Shown piece by piece: positions 36,152 through 47,821 of a DNA stretch of 64,000 nt. Within the stretch, counting starts at the first letter, position 1; every line of letters begins with the position of its first letter. The DNA comes from Chamaecyparis obtusa (Eukaryota > Streptophyta > Pinopsida > Cupressales > Cupressaceae). The stretch covers positions 124,001 to 188,000 of the forward strand of contig BSBK01005136.1 of NCBI GenBank assembly GCA_027943335.1, given 5' to 3'. Made by a program: the position numbers and the translations under genes. The notes beneath the pieces were generated by a model. The model did not search any database. It worked only from the letters and a program-made list of their open reading frames with translations, and was not told where the DNA came from.

Positions 36152-37602
36152 CTATGATTTCTTTGAAATCTCATCTAATGCCAAATGCTCACAAAGACCT
36201 CTTCCTCTAACCAGCTTGGTAGTTTGAATATCTATGTCATATTCCATCACCTTGGTGATCCAACTAGCTCTTTTCTCATTTAGGTCCTTGGAAAGAAAAA
36301 ACTCCTTGACACTTGGATGAGTAACCTTCAAATGTACCTTGTTGTGGGTCAGCAAATATCTAAACTTTTTAAGGCTCTTCACCATAGCAAGTACATGTTT
36401 TTCTACAAAAGAGTATCTTTGTTCATACTCCTCTAGACCTTTTCTAAAGAAAGCAATGGGCTGCTCTAATCCATCTAAATTTTCTTGAGTCAACATTGGA
36501 GATATAGTATCATGACCTCCATAAGAATAAAGGATGAAATTCTTATTGAAATTTGGGTTTAGGAGAGCAGGGGCTTCTATTAGGGCCTCTTTGATAGCTT
36601 GGAAATTGACTCTCCCTTCTTTGGTCCAACTAAAATTTGAACTCTTCTTTAACATGGTTGTCAAAGGCTTTAGTAAATCTACAATGTTAGGAAAGAACCT
36701 CCTAACAAAATTAATCTTCCCTATGAAAGATTGGAGACTTTTCTTGTGATGTGGTAGGGGTAGCTCTAGGATAGCTGCAATTCTCTTAGGATCTATTGTA
36801 ATCCCTTCTTTGGATACTACATATCCCAACAATTTTCCTTCATGAACTGCAAACACACATTTCTTTGGATTAAGAGATATCCCAAATTTCTGCACCTTTC
36901 AAAAATCTTCCTCAAATGTTTGATATGATCTACTACATGTTTAGAATAGATATTTATGTCATCTAAGTATACCAGAAAAAACTTGTACATTAGGCTCTTA
37001 AAGGCCATATCCATGTCCTTTTGAAATGTAGCTCCTACATTTGACAAACCAAAAGGCATCTTTTGATAAGCCATGGTTCCCCACCTGGTTGTAAATGCAG
37101 TCGCATATTGATCCTCTTCATTCACTAAGATTTGATTGTATCTTGAATAGCCATCCAACAATGAAAATCTCTCAGATCCAGAGATACATTGTAATATTTG
37201 TTCCATGGAGGGTAGTGGATTGGAGTCTTTTAGAGAGGCCCTGTTAAGATCTCTAAAGTCAACACATAACCTCAACTCCCCATTCTTCTTCTTGACTAGA
37301 ACAAGGTTGGAAACCCAGCTAGTATGCTTGATGGGGTAGATGATACCACTTTCTATTAGTTTGAGTACTTCTTTATGCATAAGTGGCTCAAGCTTGGGAT
37401 TAATAGGCCTTTTCTTTTGCCTCACTGATTTGGCTTTAGGTTCTAATTCAATAGTGTGTTGAGAAAGAGCAAGATCAAAACCTTTGAGGTCCTCATATTT
37501 CCATGCAAAAACATCACTAAATTCTTTGAATAACTGAGTGTAATGTTGCCTTTTCAATTCAGTGTTCACCTTCCCAAATTGTAGGCTCTTACCTGGTTCC
37601 AA
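36152..37602 (-). pseudogene. Gypsy3 reverse transcriptase and degenerate RNase H
   Basis: Frame 37602-36817 is an almost whole RT: FAWKYEDLKGFDLALSQHTI, TSWVSNLVLVKKKNGELRLC, RFSLLDGYSRYNQI, MPFGLSNVGATFQKDM and an intact FLVYLDDI active site. Frame 36895-36152 overlaps it by a frameshift and completes RT (GYVVSKEGITIDPKRI, FIGKINFVRRFFPN). It then gives the RNase H: FILYSYGGHDTISPMLTQEN and FVEKHVLAMVKSLKKFRYLL. The first RNase H motif has SYGG where YTDAS-like is usual, so an aspartate is missing. This is the least damaged polymerase in the window. Confidence 0.93.
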
Positions 37603-37914
37603 CTCTAGTTCAACACAATGTTCTTATTGGACTACTTGTTATTTTTCTTGACTTCATCCTCCTTGTTGAAGAAAGTCTCTAATGCAACAAGACCTCTAGG
37701 AATCTTATTGGACTTGAGTTGTATCACTTGATCACCATAGTTTTGTGATAGCCTATCTTGATTGTACTCTGAAAAAAAATCTTCTTCAAACAAGAACTAC
37801 AAAATTTGTTCATCATTGTCAAACACCTACCAATTGACATCATTATCAGGAACAAAGGGTCTGACAATAACCTTGATGTGTTGTTTATCCATTTCTTTTT
37901 AAATGCTATTGGGG
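37603..37914 (-). other. Gypsy3 linker between extra RNase H and RT
   Basis: About 310 bases translate in pieces to an acidic, stop-rich stretch before MEPGKSLQFGKVNTELKRQH. Gypsy1 has a similarly placed but longer linker. No domain is recognised. Confidence 0.6.
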
Positions 37915-38305
37915 ATATCATACTGAGATCCAATAGCAGACAATCTATCTGCATTTTGATTTAGCTTCCTAGGGATAGAAACAATTTTGAAAGCACAAAA
38001 ATATTCAATTATATCCTAAACTCTATGTTTGTATGCTTTCAAAGTGTCATTTTTGGTTGCACTTATCCCTCTTACTTGGCTGACAACTAACTCACTGTCA
38101 CCATAAACTTTTAAGGTTTTAAGCCCTCTTTTTCTAGCCCACTCTAGTCCATTGACTAGACTTTCATACTCTACAGTATTGCTAGTGTAGGAGAAACTAA
38201 ATCTAAAGGTAGTATAATACCTTTCTCCTCTTGGGGACACTAAGACAATACCACCACCAGAACCATGTCTACTTCTAGCTCCATCAAAAAATAGTTCCCA
38301 AACCT
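37915..38305 (-). pseudogene. Gypsy3 extra (archaeal-type) RNase H, upstream of RT
   Basis: On the minus strand: VWELFFDGARSRHGSGGGIV, then frame 38240-38016 with NTVEYESLVNGLEWARKRGL and LKVYGDSELVVSQVRG. After one stop, PRKLNQNADRLSAI follows near 37940. The four blocks supply D, E, D and D. The position between protease and RT repeats that in Gypsy1, although the two elements have different LTRs and PBS. Confidence 0.88.
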
Positions 38306-38934
38306 AATTTCTCTGATCCTCTAAATCAGTGTCCTTGAGAAGGTTGGGATCTATTACATCACTCTCTTGTATCAAATAATTTCCCAAACTAGAATTCCAA
38401 ATAACATGCTTTGATTCTCTTTTATCTAGGAAAATATCAGGGATGTTTTCTATTTTGGTGCTTGCTTCACTACTGGTTTGGAAATCACTGCTATCAAATA
38501 TGGGGTAGTTTGCATTGATGGTATTGGACACATAAGGTTCTATATGGTGTGTTGCCAATTTCTCTAATTTAATGGTAACCTTGGTACCATACCTTGTATG
38601 AAAAATCATATGAGACCAATCAGAAGATAAGTAGCCTCCTATTTTGGCTATAAACTCCCTTGAAAGACATATAGCAAATAATGCAGGGAGATCTATGATA
38701 TATATATCAAGGAGGATGCAAAAATTAGGACTAGCATGTAGGATCACATTGGTATCCTTAGCCACACCTATAGTATTGACTAAGGATCCATCAAGTTGGG
38801 TAACCTTCTTTTGGAAGGGCTCATATTTTAGTCCTAATTGGTCAGCTGCTTTCTTAGGCATTACAGTGCTAGTAGCTCCACTATCTACCATACAATTATG
38901 TACTAAAGATTTTCCAATAATTAGAGATACATAA
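38306..38934 (-). pseudogene. Gypsy3 aspartic protease
   Basis: NCMVDSGATSTVMPKKAADQ near 38900 is the D-S-G active site. LDGSLVNTIGVAKDTNVILH and ALFAICLSREFIAKIGGYLS continue the fold. The open frame of 195 residues runs to 38304, ending just before the extra RNase H. The N-terminal part joins the gag tail across a stop at about 38935. Confidence 0.9.
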
Positions 38935-40916
38935 AAGGGAGGTGGCTTTGAGTTCCTACCTTATGTGGCATTGGTCTTGGAGTTGCTACTTGGAGCCTCC
39001 TTTTCTTGATCATTGTTAACCAACACTGGCTTTGCAACTTCTTTTGTAGGTTGAAGAGTTGTCACTTCTATTATGGCCTTTCTCAAAATTTTAGGTTGTC
39101 TTGGAAGAGCCAAAAAGTCCCACATGGATATGGTGACATTCACCTTCTTCATGTTGTCTATAATATTATAAGGTGTCATAGTGTGTACTCTCTATTGTGC
39201 TTTTACTATGATGGGCTCTACCTCATTTGGAATTTGGCCCTCTTTGCTTGTAATGATAGGAGTCTCCTTAGGTGTGATGGGATCAGCTTGCCATAATGGC
39301 TTTGCGGATGTAGTGGCTTTGGCATTGGAATCTTCTCTCTCCATGTCTTGAGCTCTTCTCTTTTCCCTTTTATAGGCAACAAAAGCAACTTCATCACTGA
39401 CTCCATTGAAGTCTGGTTGTTCCCAATTAAAAAGAGTAGTCTCATTCTCTTGTGGTTCTTGTTGAGGAACTGACCCATTGGATGAAGCCTCTAATTAAGC
39501 TTGGGAGGCATTCTGAACCATTAGAGCTTGGTTCATCCATCCATTTGAACATGTGGCCTGATTGTGAGGCTGATTGTAAGGAAAACACCATTCATTCTCC
39601 ATAGCCATATTATTTTGACTGGGAACCATATCCCTCACTAGATTTGTAGAATTTAGAGGTACAAGGTTATAAGGTTGGAATGGTCTTTGATTAAAACTTT
39701 TTCTTTGTCCTTGATAGCCTCCTTGGTATGATCGCCTATTTTGTTGATAAGGCTATCCTTGATTTTGATATTGTTGATTAGGACCTTGGCCTTGTGACTA
39801 AAATGGTAGTCTAATTCCTTGACCTTGTTTCTTCAAATTTGTGACCTCTTTATTTAAGGTTTGTAGCAAATTTGTCATTTCTTGCTAACTACTTTGTTGG
39901 CTATTCTTCATCTCCTATAACTCTTGAGAGGTGCTTGTTGCTAGCTCTTGACCACTGGTACTGGCCTGAGGTGCTAATATGGTGGGAATAGGGGTAAATG
40001 GGGGTACTTGTGCAGGTGAAATGGGTTGAAGGCTAGGGAAAATGGGCATTGGAGGCCTTCTAGCAATCATGCCTACTTGGATCAAACAATTTTCAGCCTT
40101 GCAAGCTATGTCAAAAGCTTGGGGAAGAGAAGTACCACCCATGGACTAGATCATGATAAAAATTTGACCATTCAAACTTTGTAAGTAATAAAGGAAAGCA
40201 TGGTTAGCTGATGGTCTTACTGAGACTGGGATTATATTCCATGTCTTAAGGAATCTACTATTGTAATCTATCATTTGTTCTTGAGGGTCTCAGTTAATGG
40301 TTGTTAACTGCTCAACTAGAGACAAGTTATCTAATTTATCCTCAAAATGCTTACTTAATGCATCCCCTAACTCATCCCATGAAGTAATAGAACCAAAAGT
40401 TAGAGTTATAAACCATTCAAGAGCCTTACCTTTTAAAGAGGCTACTAATAAATTTGTGGCCACATCCTCTTGAGTAATATTGTGTATGCTGCAGATGGTG
40501 GTCACATCTCTTATATGTTCAAAAGCAATTGTCTTCCCTTCACTTGTGAAATTAGGTATGCTCTTTAATGCCACCAAGGGAACATCATGATGTTGGGAAA
40601 AAGCTAATGGACTCCCTTGGTTGAATGGTGCAAATGCAAATGGCCTAGCCATTATAGGAGTTGGAATTTGAAGATTAACAACTATATGAGCTGTATTTGC
40701 TGCTAGATTTGAATCCTCTTCTAGATCTCTAGTCAGAGATCTACCTCTTCTTTTAGAATGAAAGGGAAAAGGTATCCTTTTTGAGGTATTAGGAGGTATG
40801 GACTAAACTCTCCTTGTAGGGGATGTTCTTTGGGTTGACCTACCTTTATGGCTTCTTCTTGAGGGTAACTCTTAAAATTTAGTGGGTTTTGAGCTTCTAG
40901 TCTCAATCTTTCTCAT
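38935..40916 (-). pseudogene. Gypsy3 gag remnant
   Basis: Two candidate starts: a Met near 40916 followed by an Arg/Ser-rich leader with stops, or MARPFAFAPFNQG at 40652. The Retrotrans_gag core has VASLKGKALEWFITLTFGSI and SWDELGDALSKHFEDKLDNL. A Pro/Gln-rich middle follows (QNQG and YQGGYQGQR, 39900-39700). Near 39590 WCFPYNQPHNQATC is a knuckle whose second cysteine is Tyr. Frames 39478-39218 and 39179-38961 give a charged tail leading to protease. Stops occur throughout. Confidence 0.85.
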
Positions 40917-41053
40917 AAACTTTAAACAAGGTCAGCCTTGATCCTTGAAATTAGTGGAGTCACTAGATATACCTAATAGAATGAATTCTACAAGATTTTT
41001 TTATATAATCTACATATCAGAGATAACATAACTTGAATTTGAATAAACTTCTT

Positions 41054-41229
41054 GCCCCACCGAGCATGCCAGAATTGTTATACACTGGAACCAAGGTGGG
41101 GTATCCTTGAGCTTAAGCCTATACTGATAGTCCTTGTGTACTAAACATCTTTTATCCTTTTGTAGATGAACCAATAGGAACACCTTTGAACATTAATCTA
41201 ATCTTTTTATTGTCCCATCGGGTGTGCCA
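41054..41229 (-). other. Gypsy3 primer-binding site, present in two diverged copies
   Basis: Beside the LTR (41229-41212, minus) the site reads TGGCACACCCGATGGGAC. At 41071-41054 it reads TGGCATGCTCGGTGGGGC. Both are preceded by the same LTR-end sequence GTGTATAACAATTC. They differ mainly by transitions, so they look like copies of one original. The doubled unit is about 158 bases apart. Confidence 0.75.
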
Positions 41230-41233
41230 GAAT

Positions 41234-43813
41234 TGTTATACACTAAGTTTGTGCCTTTGTCGCAAGCTATCGTAGTCTTGATAACCTAGTATAACATGGG
41301 AATCATCTCTAGGTTGTGGGACCTATGCTAACTAAGATGAGACCTCCAAGTTCTAGGCTATTTCCTCTTGGATAATCACCTTAATTTTCTTCTAGACATG
41401 AAAAGTAAAACTTTTAAGGGAAAGGGATAGAAGGAATTCTTGGAAAGGGAAATGACTGAAAGAAAACTACCTACTAGGTGATACACCAAAATTAGGGTTT
41501 GGATCTTAGTATAGAGGAATAGAACCAATGAAAAGCTCAAGTCTAATAGATCACTACTTACTTAATAGGCTTTCAAAAGTGTTTCATAAGAGGGTCTAAA
41601 CATAAGACACAACCTATGACCTGCAAACAGACATTCACTTGTGCAACTCGGTGTAGGAATGAGACAACACTATTAGGGGGTTGAAGTATTCCCACAAAAG
41701 CATCTAAATTAGATCAAACACAATAACACAAAAAATCAAAGAAAGCAAGAGGGATCAAGAACCCTAAGACATAAATGAAAGCATCATATACTTTAATCTA
41801 ATAAGAGATAGTTTAGACAAGGAAGCATAGGGACATGAAGGATTGTCACAAAATACCTCTCCAATATCTGAATCATCAATGGGAGAAATACAACTGTATA
41901 AGCCAAAGGGTAGAAATGATACCATAGATGACCCTTAACAAAAGATGAATTTCTTCTACAAATTTTCCAACTACAAGCTCAAAAGCTCCAAAAATACAAT
42001 ATATACATCCCTCTTGCACGTAGGCAAGAGTCAAAAACTAACTAGGGTTACATGGTTTTCAATACAATAATAAAAAACCTAGCCGATCAAATCTGATCAT
42101 AAATATATCTCTCCAAAATCATAGCTGATCAGACCTCAATTTTGTGTGCCCATCCTTGTACTACATCAACCTGCAAACAAGTGACCTGGCTCATCTACTT
42201 TTCTTCCACAAAGTCTTGCCATGAATGCACTGATTGGTACCACCCTAAGACAAGAAATGACCAAAACTAGCCACCCAGACCCTTGTCATCATCTTCCTCA
42301 ACTGCAAAATGTCCAGAAGATATAAATTCCATCTACTAATCCTATCACAATTGACTACTGGCTCAAAAAACCTAGCTGAAACCCTGCAGGAATATATTTG
42401 AATTTAAATAATAATGGCTAACAGGTGGTGCCAAACTTTTCCTCCATTGATGGTCGATGTTTAAATCTTAATCTCACTTTAAAATGTGACCTTCAGATCT
42501 TCTCATTTACCCAGGCCCAGCATCTGACTGCAAATCTAACTTTAAGTCTACCTCAGGTTACCCTTTTCCTTCAGTCATAGAGTCACTTAACATTTAGTAG
42601 ACCCCGGTTAAGTCTAGCAAACACAGAAAAGTTCTTTAATCACTAATTAGTGGGATACCCTTAACCTTGGGCCCAGAACCACCACATGTCAATCTTTTAT
42701 TCACTCTGACCACCTCATCAGCAACACCTCAACAAGTCCTAACATCGGTCCCACTAAAAGAACCAAGTTGTTGACTAGCCAACCAATAACGAACAAGCAT
42801 GTCATAAACTAAGGACACACCTGAAAGAGCCTGAAGATAAAGCAAGATCAATGGTAGGTGCAAGATCACATGTGTCAAATAGATTCTTTGCAGACATGCA
42901 CTAGTTTTCGATCCTCTATAGATGTCAGAGCCTTTTGAAATGCTGGAAACCTGGTCCCATTGATAGATTGTCGAATCACTACCATGTGGACCAATGAGAA
43001 TCTTCCATCTATGTACATGTAGTAGTGGACCCACCAAGCATGAAGAGTTACATCACCAAGGAGAATCAATGGTTGGTACCAGATCTAATGCTCTGACACA
43101 AAGCCTTGAGATGATATGCCAGTCGTCAATCTAAAAGGGACTCAATCGGTCGGGCCCGTTCTAACATACCATCTGAATTGTCACCCTTGGCCAATGAGAA
43201 GCTTCCACATGGGGCAATGTGGAAATGGCCCCACTTGACTTCGAAGCACTACAGACTTGGAAGATCTAATATCCATTGCAAGATTGCATGTGTTAAAAGA
43301 ACCCCTTGTGATTTCACAACAGCTGTCAAATCTTCCTAACTAGGACCCCACAATCTTGAGACCTTCAAAGAACTTAGAAATTACACTACCAAGGGAAGGC
43401 AAACCACTGGTTGAATCTCTAACCATTGAGGACTTAACCATGAAACACTTAGTGACTATGAGAATCATGCAGTCATTGAATCGCTAAGAGAGAAAGATCA
43501 CCACAAGAGAAATATGAGAATCTATGACCAGCCAATAGGATTAAAGTGCACATGGGCATTTAGGATTTTAAGTGGCTAATAAAGTAACTCAAAAATATAT
43601 CAGGCCAAAGGGTTACTTAGGGTTTTAAGCCTACAATGGCTACTTTTATGAATTTTTTTGACCTGCAGACCGGAGAGTGTGAAAGCTTGCAGAGCCTAGA
43701 GAACAAGACATAAAGCTATGAAATTTTCTGAGTTGCTTGGTAGTGAAAAACAAAATAGAGACCTTAAGATGGGAATTGGTCAAATTTTCATGCATATGAA
43801 AATTAAGGTAATA
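41234..43813 (-). repeat. Gypsy3 5' LTR (2,580 bp)
   Basis: Starts TGTTATACAC and ends AGGTAATA, its terminal CA having decayed to TA, next to target duplication GTAAT (43814-43818). It equals its partner in length. Its small open frames (for example 42729-43037 minus) are not shared intact with the partner, so they are not called. Confidence 0.93.
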
Positions 43814-43850
43814 GTAATAAGATTGGTCACTTTGTATCTAAGTGTCCTAC
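43814..43850 (+). pseudogene. Copia3 zinc-knuckle sliver between two insertions
   Basis: Only 37 bases lie between Gypsy3 and Copia4. They translate to NKIGHFVSKCP and complete the knuckle begun at 30837. The final CCTAC is the Copia4 target duplication, repeated at 58661-58665. Confidence 0.88.
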
Positions 43851-45076
43851 TATTCGAGATTTGCAAATAGGCCAATACTGACTATATGTTTGTCATTGAT
43901 GACAACATATAGAAAGTAGCATGCATGGAAGTCTTATGTAGTAATATTTAGTACATGTAGCATGGACATGATATCATGGGCTCAAAGGTTAACTATTAGT
44001 ACAGATAGTTATATAGCAGTTTGTGTCCGCAATGTTCCTATCAGAATTGCAGGAAATGTTCTATGTATAGTTGTCCATACAGTAATCATGAAGACTTATG
44101 CACTTGGATATATGTTGAAGACATGTTAGTGATGTTTCAATTATGGATGCATAGTCATATATTTAGTAGAAGTGAAGTTATGTATTCATTATTCGCTAGT
44201 TGTAGTTTCTTGTGTTTATTCAGAAGAGCCGATAGAGATTTCATTGGTTCTTGAGTTGCGCATATCTTTGAGGTATGCACCCTTGGATTTAAGCTTAGAG
44301 AAGATTTATTTATGTTTATTTAAGAGCACATGAATTAATTTATCTTGAGGAGAAAGATCTAGTTGTTTTCATAGAGCCAATAGTGTGTAGCATGCAGAGT
44401 AAAGATATTTGGAGGAAAGACATTTAGTGTGCAATGGTTATAACAGGACAACTTGATCATATCATTTAGAAGAAAAATATTTATAGGTAGTCATTTGTGA
44501 TTTTTGAAGTGTGGTTCATGGTTGATTAAGTATAGTATAGTAGAGTGTGAGAAGTATGGAACCATTAGAAGAAAGTCTATGTGACCAATTAGAGTACTTG
44601 TGCTATTCATTGGAAGTGATCCAGAAAAGCAGGTCAAAGTGTAGTTCACAAAGATCTAGATATAGTTTGTATCTATTATTTATAATGTTGTAGCCTTTTC
44701 CCCTTTGAGAAGTGAGCTCTTGGATAGTGCATCCTCTCTCCTAACACAGACAATTGTAAAAGACTCCTAACAGGGTCCGACCCTTGACTAGGTCTACTAT
44801 ACTTAATATATTGTAAAGCTACTCCTAACAAGGTAAAGGATCTTCTAGCAAGGATCATAATACACTAGTATAGAACATTAGTGGGTGTCAAATCCCATTG
44901 AGGTTTTTACCTTTTTGGGTCTCCCCATAACCAAAATATTGGTGTTGATTTCATGTGTTCTTTCATTATATTTATGCTTTATGTTTAAGTATACTCAATT
45001 GGATAAAGAATTGAATCTTGTAGATAACTAATTCACCCCCCCCCCTCTCAGTTATCTCTTGGGACTATTCCTAACA
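43851..45076 (+). repeat. Copia4 5' LTR
   Basis: Starts TATTCGAGATTTGC, a decayed TGTTGGAGATTTGC, and ends ATTCCTAACA. Contains TATTTATAGG at 44478-44487 (candidate TATA box) and a run of nine or more C near 45037. It aligns over its length with 57367-58660. The open frame at 44021-44254 is a weakly shared LTR frame, not a gene. Confidence 0.92.
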
Positions 45077-45078
45077 AT

Positions 45079-45090
45079 TAGTATTAGAGC
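45079..45090 (+). other. Copia4 primer-binding site
   Basis: TAGTATTAGAGC, two bases after the LTR, is TGGTATCAGAGC with a G-to-A and a C-to-T change (initiator tRNA-Met site). Confidence 0.85.
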
Positions 45091-45133
45091 CAAGTGCCTC
45101 AGAGAGAAATTTTAATAGCTTGAGGTTGATCAA

Positions 45134-46180
45134 ATGGAATACTTCAAAAAAGAAAGTCCTAAGTTCGATGGAGAGAATTATCTTTATTGGAAGAACAAGA
45201 TGGTGACTCATTTGCAGTGCATTGGTTTTAAAGTTTTTGATGTACCTATCAAAGTAGCCAAGATTCCTACCCTAGAAGATCTTGGAAAAGGTGATGCTAC
45301 TGAAAGGAAAAAAGATTTGTTTCATTAGAATGCTATAGCAAAAGAAGCCCTTATCAATGCCCTATCTGATAGTGAATTTTTAGAGATAAAGAAAGTTGAC
45401 ACTACCCATAGGATATGGAAGCACCTAGAAGACATGTTTGAAGGTGACAAGAAAGAAAAGGATACACATAAAAAAACATGGAAGAAAAGATACAATGCAT
45501 TAGACATGTTTCCTAAAGAAAATATTAGAGCTTATAATTAAAGGATCAATGAAGCAATTGCTGGAATCAAGAACAATGGTGGATAGATCTCAAAGGTAGA
45601 CATCATGGACAAGTTGATGATTACCCTCACTCCAGAATATGAAAACAATATTAACATCCTTGATGAGACCATGTAGCTTACATCTAATTTGATGAGAGAA
45701 ACCTTCATTAATAAGATCTCTGCTTTTGAGATTTCAAGATTGAAGACAGAACCAAAAAGTGAGATAGCCTTCAAAGCAACAAGTCATGGTAAGAAATTTG
45801 CAAATACTTCTTGTAATTTTGATGATGATGATGAAGAGAAAATATTAGATGATTTTATTGCTATGATTTCCAAAAGGGAAAAGAAAGGAAATGGAAAATA
45901 TCAAGGTCAGTTACCTTTTAAGTTCTTTTCATGTAATAAGATAGGTCACTTTGCATCTAAGTGTCCTACTAGAACTAGAAAGTTCAAAAAGGATAAAAAA
46001 CCTAGGTACAGTAAGGAATATTACTATGCTAGAGATGGAGTTTCCAATAATGAATCAAGAGAAGAAGAAATTGGATTCATTGCTATGGTAGACAAAATGA
46101 ATGATAAGACAAATCACAAAGATGAGAAAGAGGAACAAGAGCTAGCATTAATTTCCCAAGTAGACATAAGGACATACTAG
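45134..46180 (+). pseudogene. Copia4 gag remnant
   Basis: Start ATG at 45134. KKESPKFDGENYLYWKNKMV opens the protein; the UBN2-type core has WKHLEDMFEGD and WKKRYNALDMFPKENIRAYN. Frame 45689-46180 carries the basic region and knuckle FFSCNKIGHFASKCPTR, in which the first cysteine is Phe. Then comes an acidic linker EEQELALISQVDIRTY. Stops within gag and the adjoining protease are mostly TAG (six TAG, three TAA, no TGA in my reading). Confidence 0.9.
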
Positions 46181-47074
46181 ATTATAGACAGTGGTTTATC
46201 ACATCACATAACAGGTGATAAAGGAAAAAATTTTCATCTAGAAAAATAAAATGGTGGTATGGTTAGATTTGGTGACAACACTCCTAAACCCATATTTGGT
46301 AGAGGAGCCATCACTTTGGATGGAAAGAATAGTACTGATGATATTCTCTATGTTGATGATTTGAAACATAACCTTCTCAATGTTGGATAGTTACTTGGAA
46401 AAGGCTAATAGATGGAGTTCAAAGATGACAAATGCATTATTAACAACAAAGATGGTGTTATGATTGCATTAGGTTCAAAGACAAGAGGTAATTTTTTCAA
46501 CTCAATTCAAAAGCAAGTTGTTTTGTTGCTAAAGTTGATGATAGTTGGTTGTGGCCTAAAAGACTATGTCATATCAATTTTGATAACATAGTGAAGATAA
46601 GTAATGTTAAGGTAGTAAGCAATCTACCTAGCATAAAAAAACTAGTTGATACCATATGCAGGGAATGTGTCATGGGAGCATGTAAGAAGTTCATTCAAGA
46701 GCAAGAACAATTCGATAGAGAACAAGTTAGATTTGATTCATATTGACCTATGTGGTCCAACTCAAACAAGATCATACTATGGTAAAAGGTATTTCATTTT
46801 GTTTGTTGATGATTATATTAGGATGATGTGGGTTGCATTCTTAAAAGATAAGTCAAAAGTATTTGAGAAGTTAGAAATATTCAAAGATAAGGTTGAGAAT
46901 GAATCTAGACTTAAGATAAAATGTTTGAGATTGGATAGAGTAGGAGAATTCACCTCTAATAGATTCTATGAGTATTGTGAAGAACATGGCATAAAGAGAT
47001 AGCTAAGTGCACCTAGAACCCCTCAATAGAATGGGATTATAGAGAGAAGGAATATGATCATCCTTGATACAGTG
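46181..47074 (+). pseudogene. Copia4 protease and first part of integrase
   Basis: IIDSGLSHHITGDKG is the protease active site. MVRFGDNTPKPIFGRGAITL follows. The pre-integrase finger has CHINFDNIVK and CRECVMG, though an earlier His is Pro. Frame 46646-47002 gives the core with LIHIDLCGPTQTRSYYGKRY and LFVDDYIRMMWVAFLKDKSK, so both Asp are present. The frame is cut at 47074 by the solo LTR, just after the ERRN block that supplies the catalytic Glu. Confidence 0.9.
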
Positions 47075-47821
47075 TGTTATGCCAATTTTCTATCATAGAA
47101 AAAATCTTATGAGATTGGCCTCTCCCCAGCAAGTGTTTGTCAAATGTCCTACCTTGTTCTCTTTAGTGTTGTCACCTTGCTTCAGCCCAAGTCATGTCTG
47201 CTAATTCACCAAACCCAGAAAGATATTCGAATTCTAAGGTCTACTAGAAATGTTTTCAAAATTTGCCACAGTGTCAAAAACCCATAGTGTTTTAAAAAAT
47301 ACATGATGTTTTCGGTCTATGTGCTTTTAGCCTTCATTATTTTCAACCCTGTGCTTCTTTCTTTTGTGTGCTTATCCTTTGGCATCAAAAACTTTGTGTT
47401 TTTGGTCTTGCGCTACATCAAAAAACCTATGTGTTTTTGACCTCACACTTTCCTACTTGACTGGCATTTCCTAAGTGTGCAAGTGTGATGGGTGGTGGGC
47501 CCAGGTTTTCAAAGGCTCTTCCTAATTGGCTATCACATGGCCACATGCTAGACTTTTCTAACATGTGATCATGTGACCACTTGCCACCTATTCACGTGGG
47601 TCTCAGTTCTTCATAGTTTCTTGGCACAGTTAAAGTTCAGATAGGATCAGTGGTTTCCGCAAGTTCACATGGTGAAGATGCATGAGGTTTATTTCTCACC
47701 CTTTTGCAACAACTATCTGATCCTCTAAAAGGTAAAGCTCATGTCTGATTGGTCCATGTGGCAGTGACTTGTCAGACTTCTCAGCGGGGCCCGGTGTCAG
47801 AGATAAAAGTATCTATGGTCA

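Larger units (their letters stand above)
30838..43813 (-). mobile_element. Gypsy3: full-length, decayed Tat-like Ty3/Gypsy element (13.0 kb)
   Basis: Two LTRs of exactly 2,580 bp flank a 7.8-kb interior on the minus strand: PBS (doubled), gag, protease, extra RNase H, RT, degenerate RNase H, integrase. The target duplication is a perfect GTAAT (30833-30837 and 43814-43818). A 1.2-kb solo LTR interrupts integrase. The first 180 LTR bases differ at roughly 9% by eye. The PBS differs from that of Gypsy1, so this is a different family with the same pol order. Confidence 0.93.

Noticed and set aside
42729..43037. Hydrophobic 102-residue frame in the Gypsy3 LTR as an env-like protein
   Set aside because: It lies inside an LTR and the partner LTR has no matching open frame.
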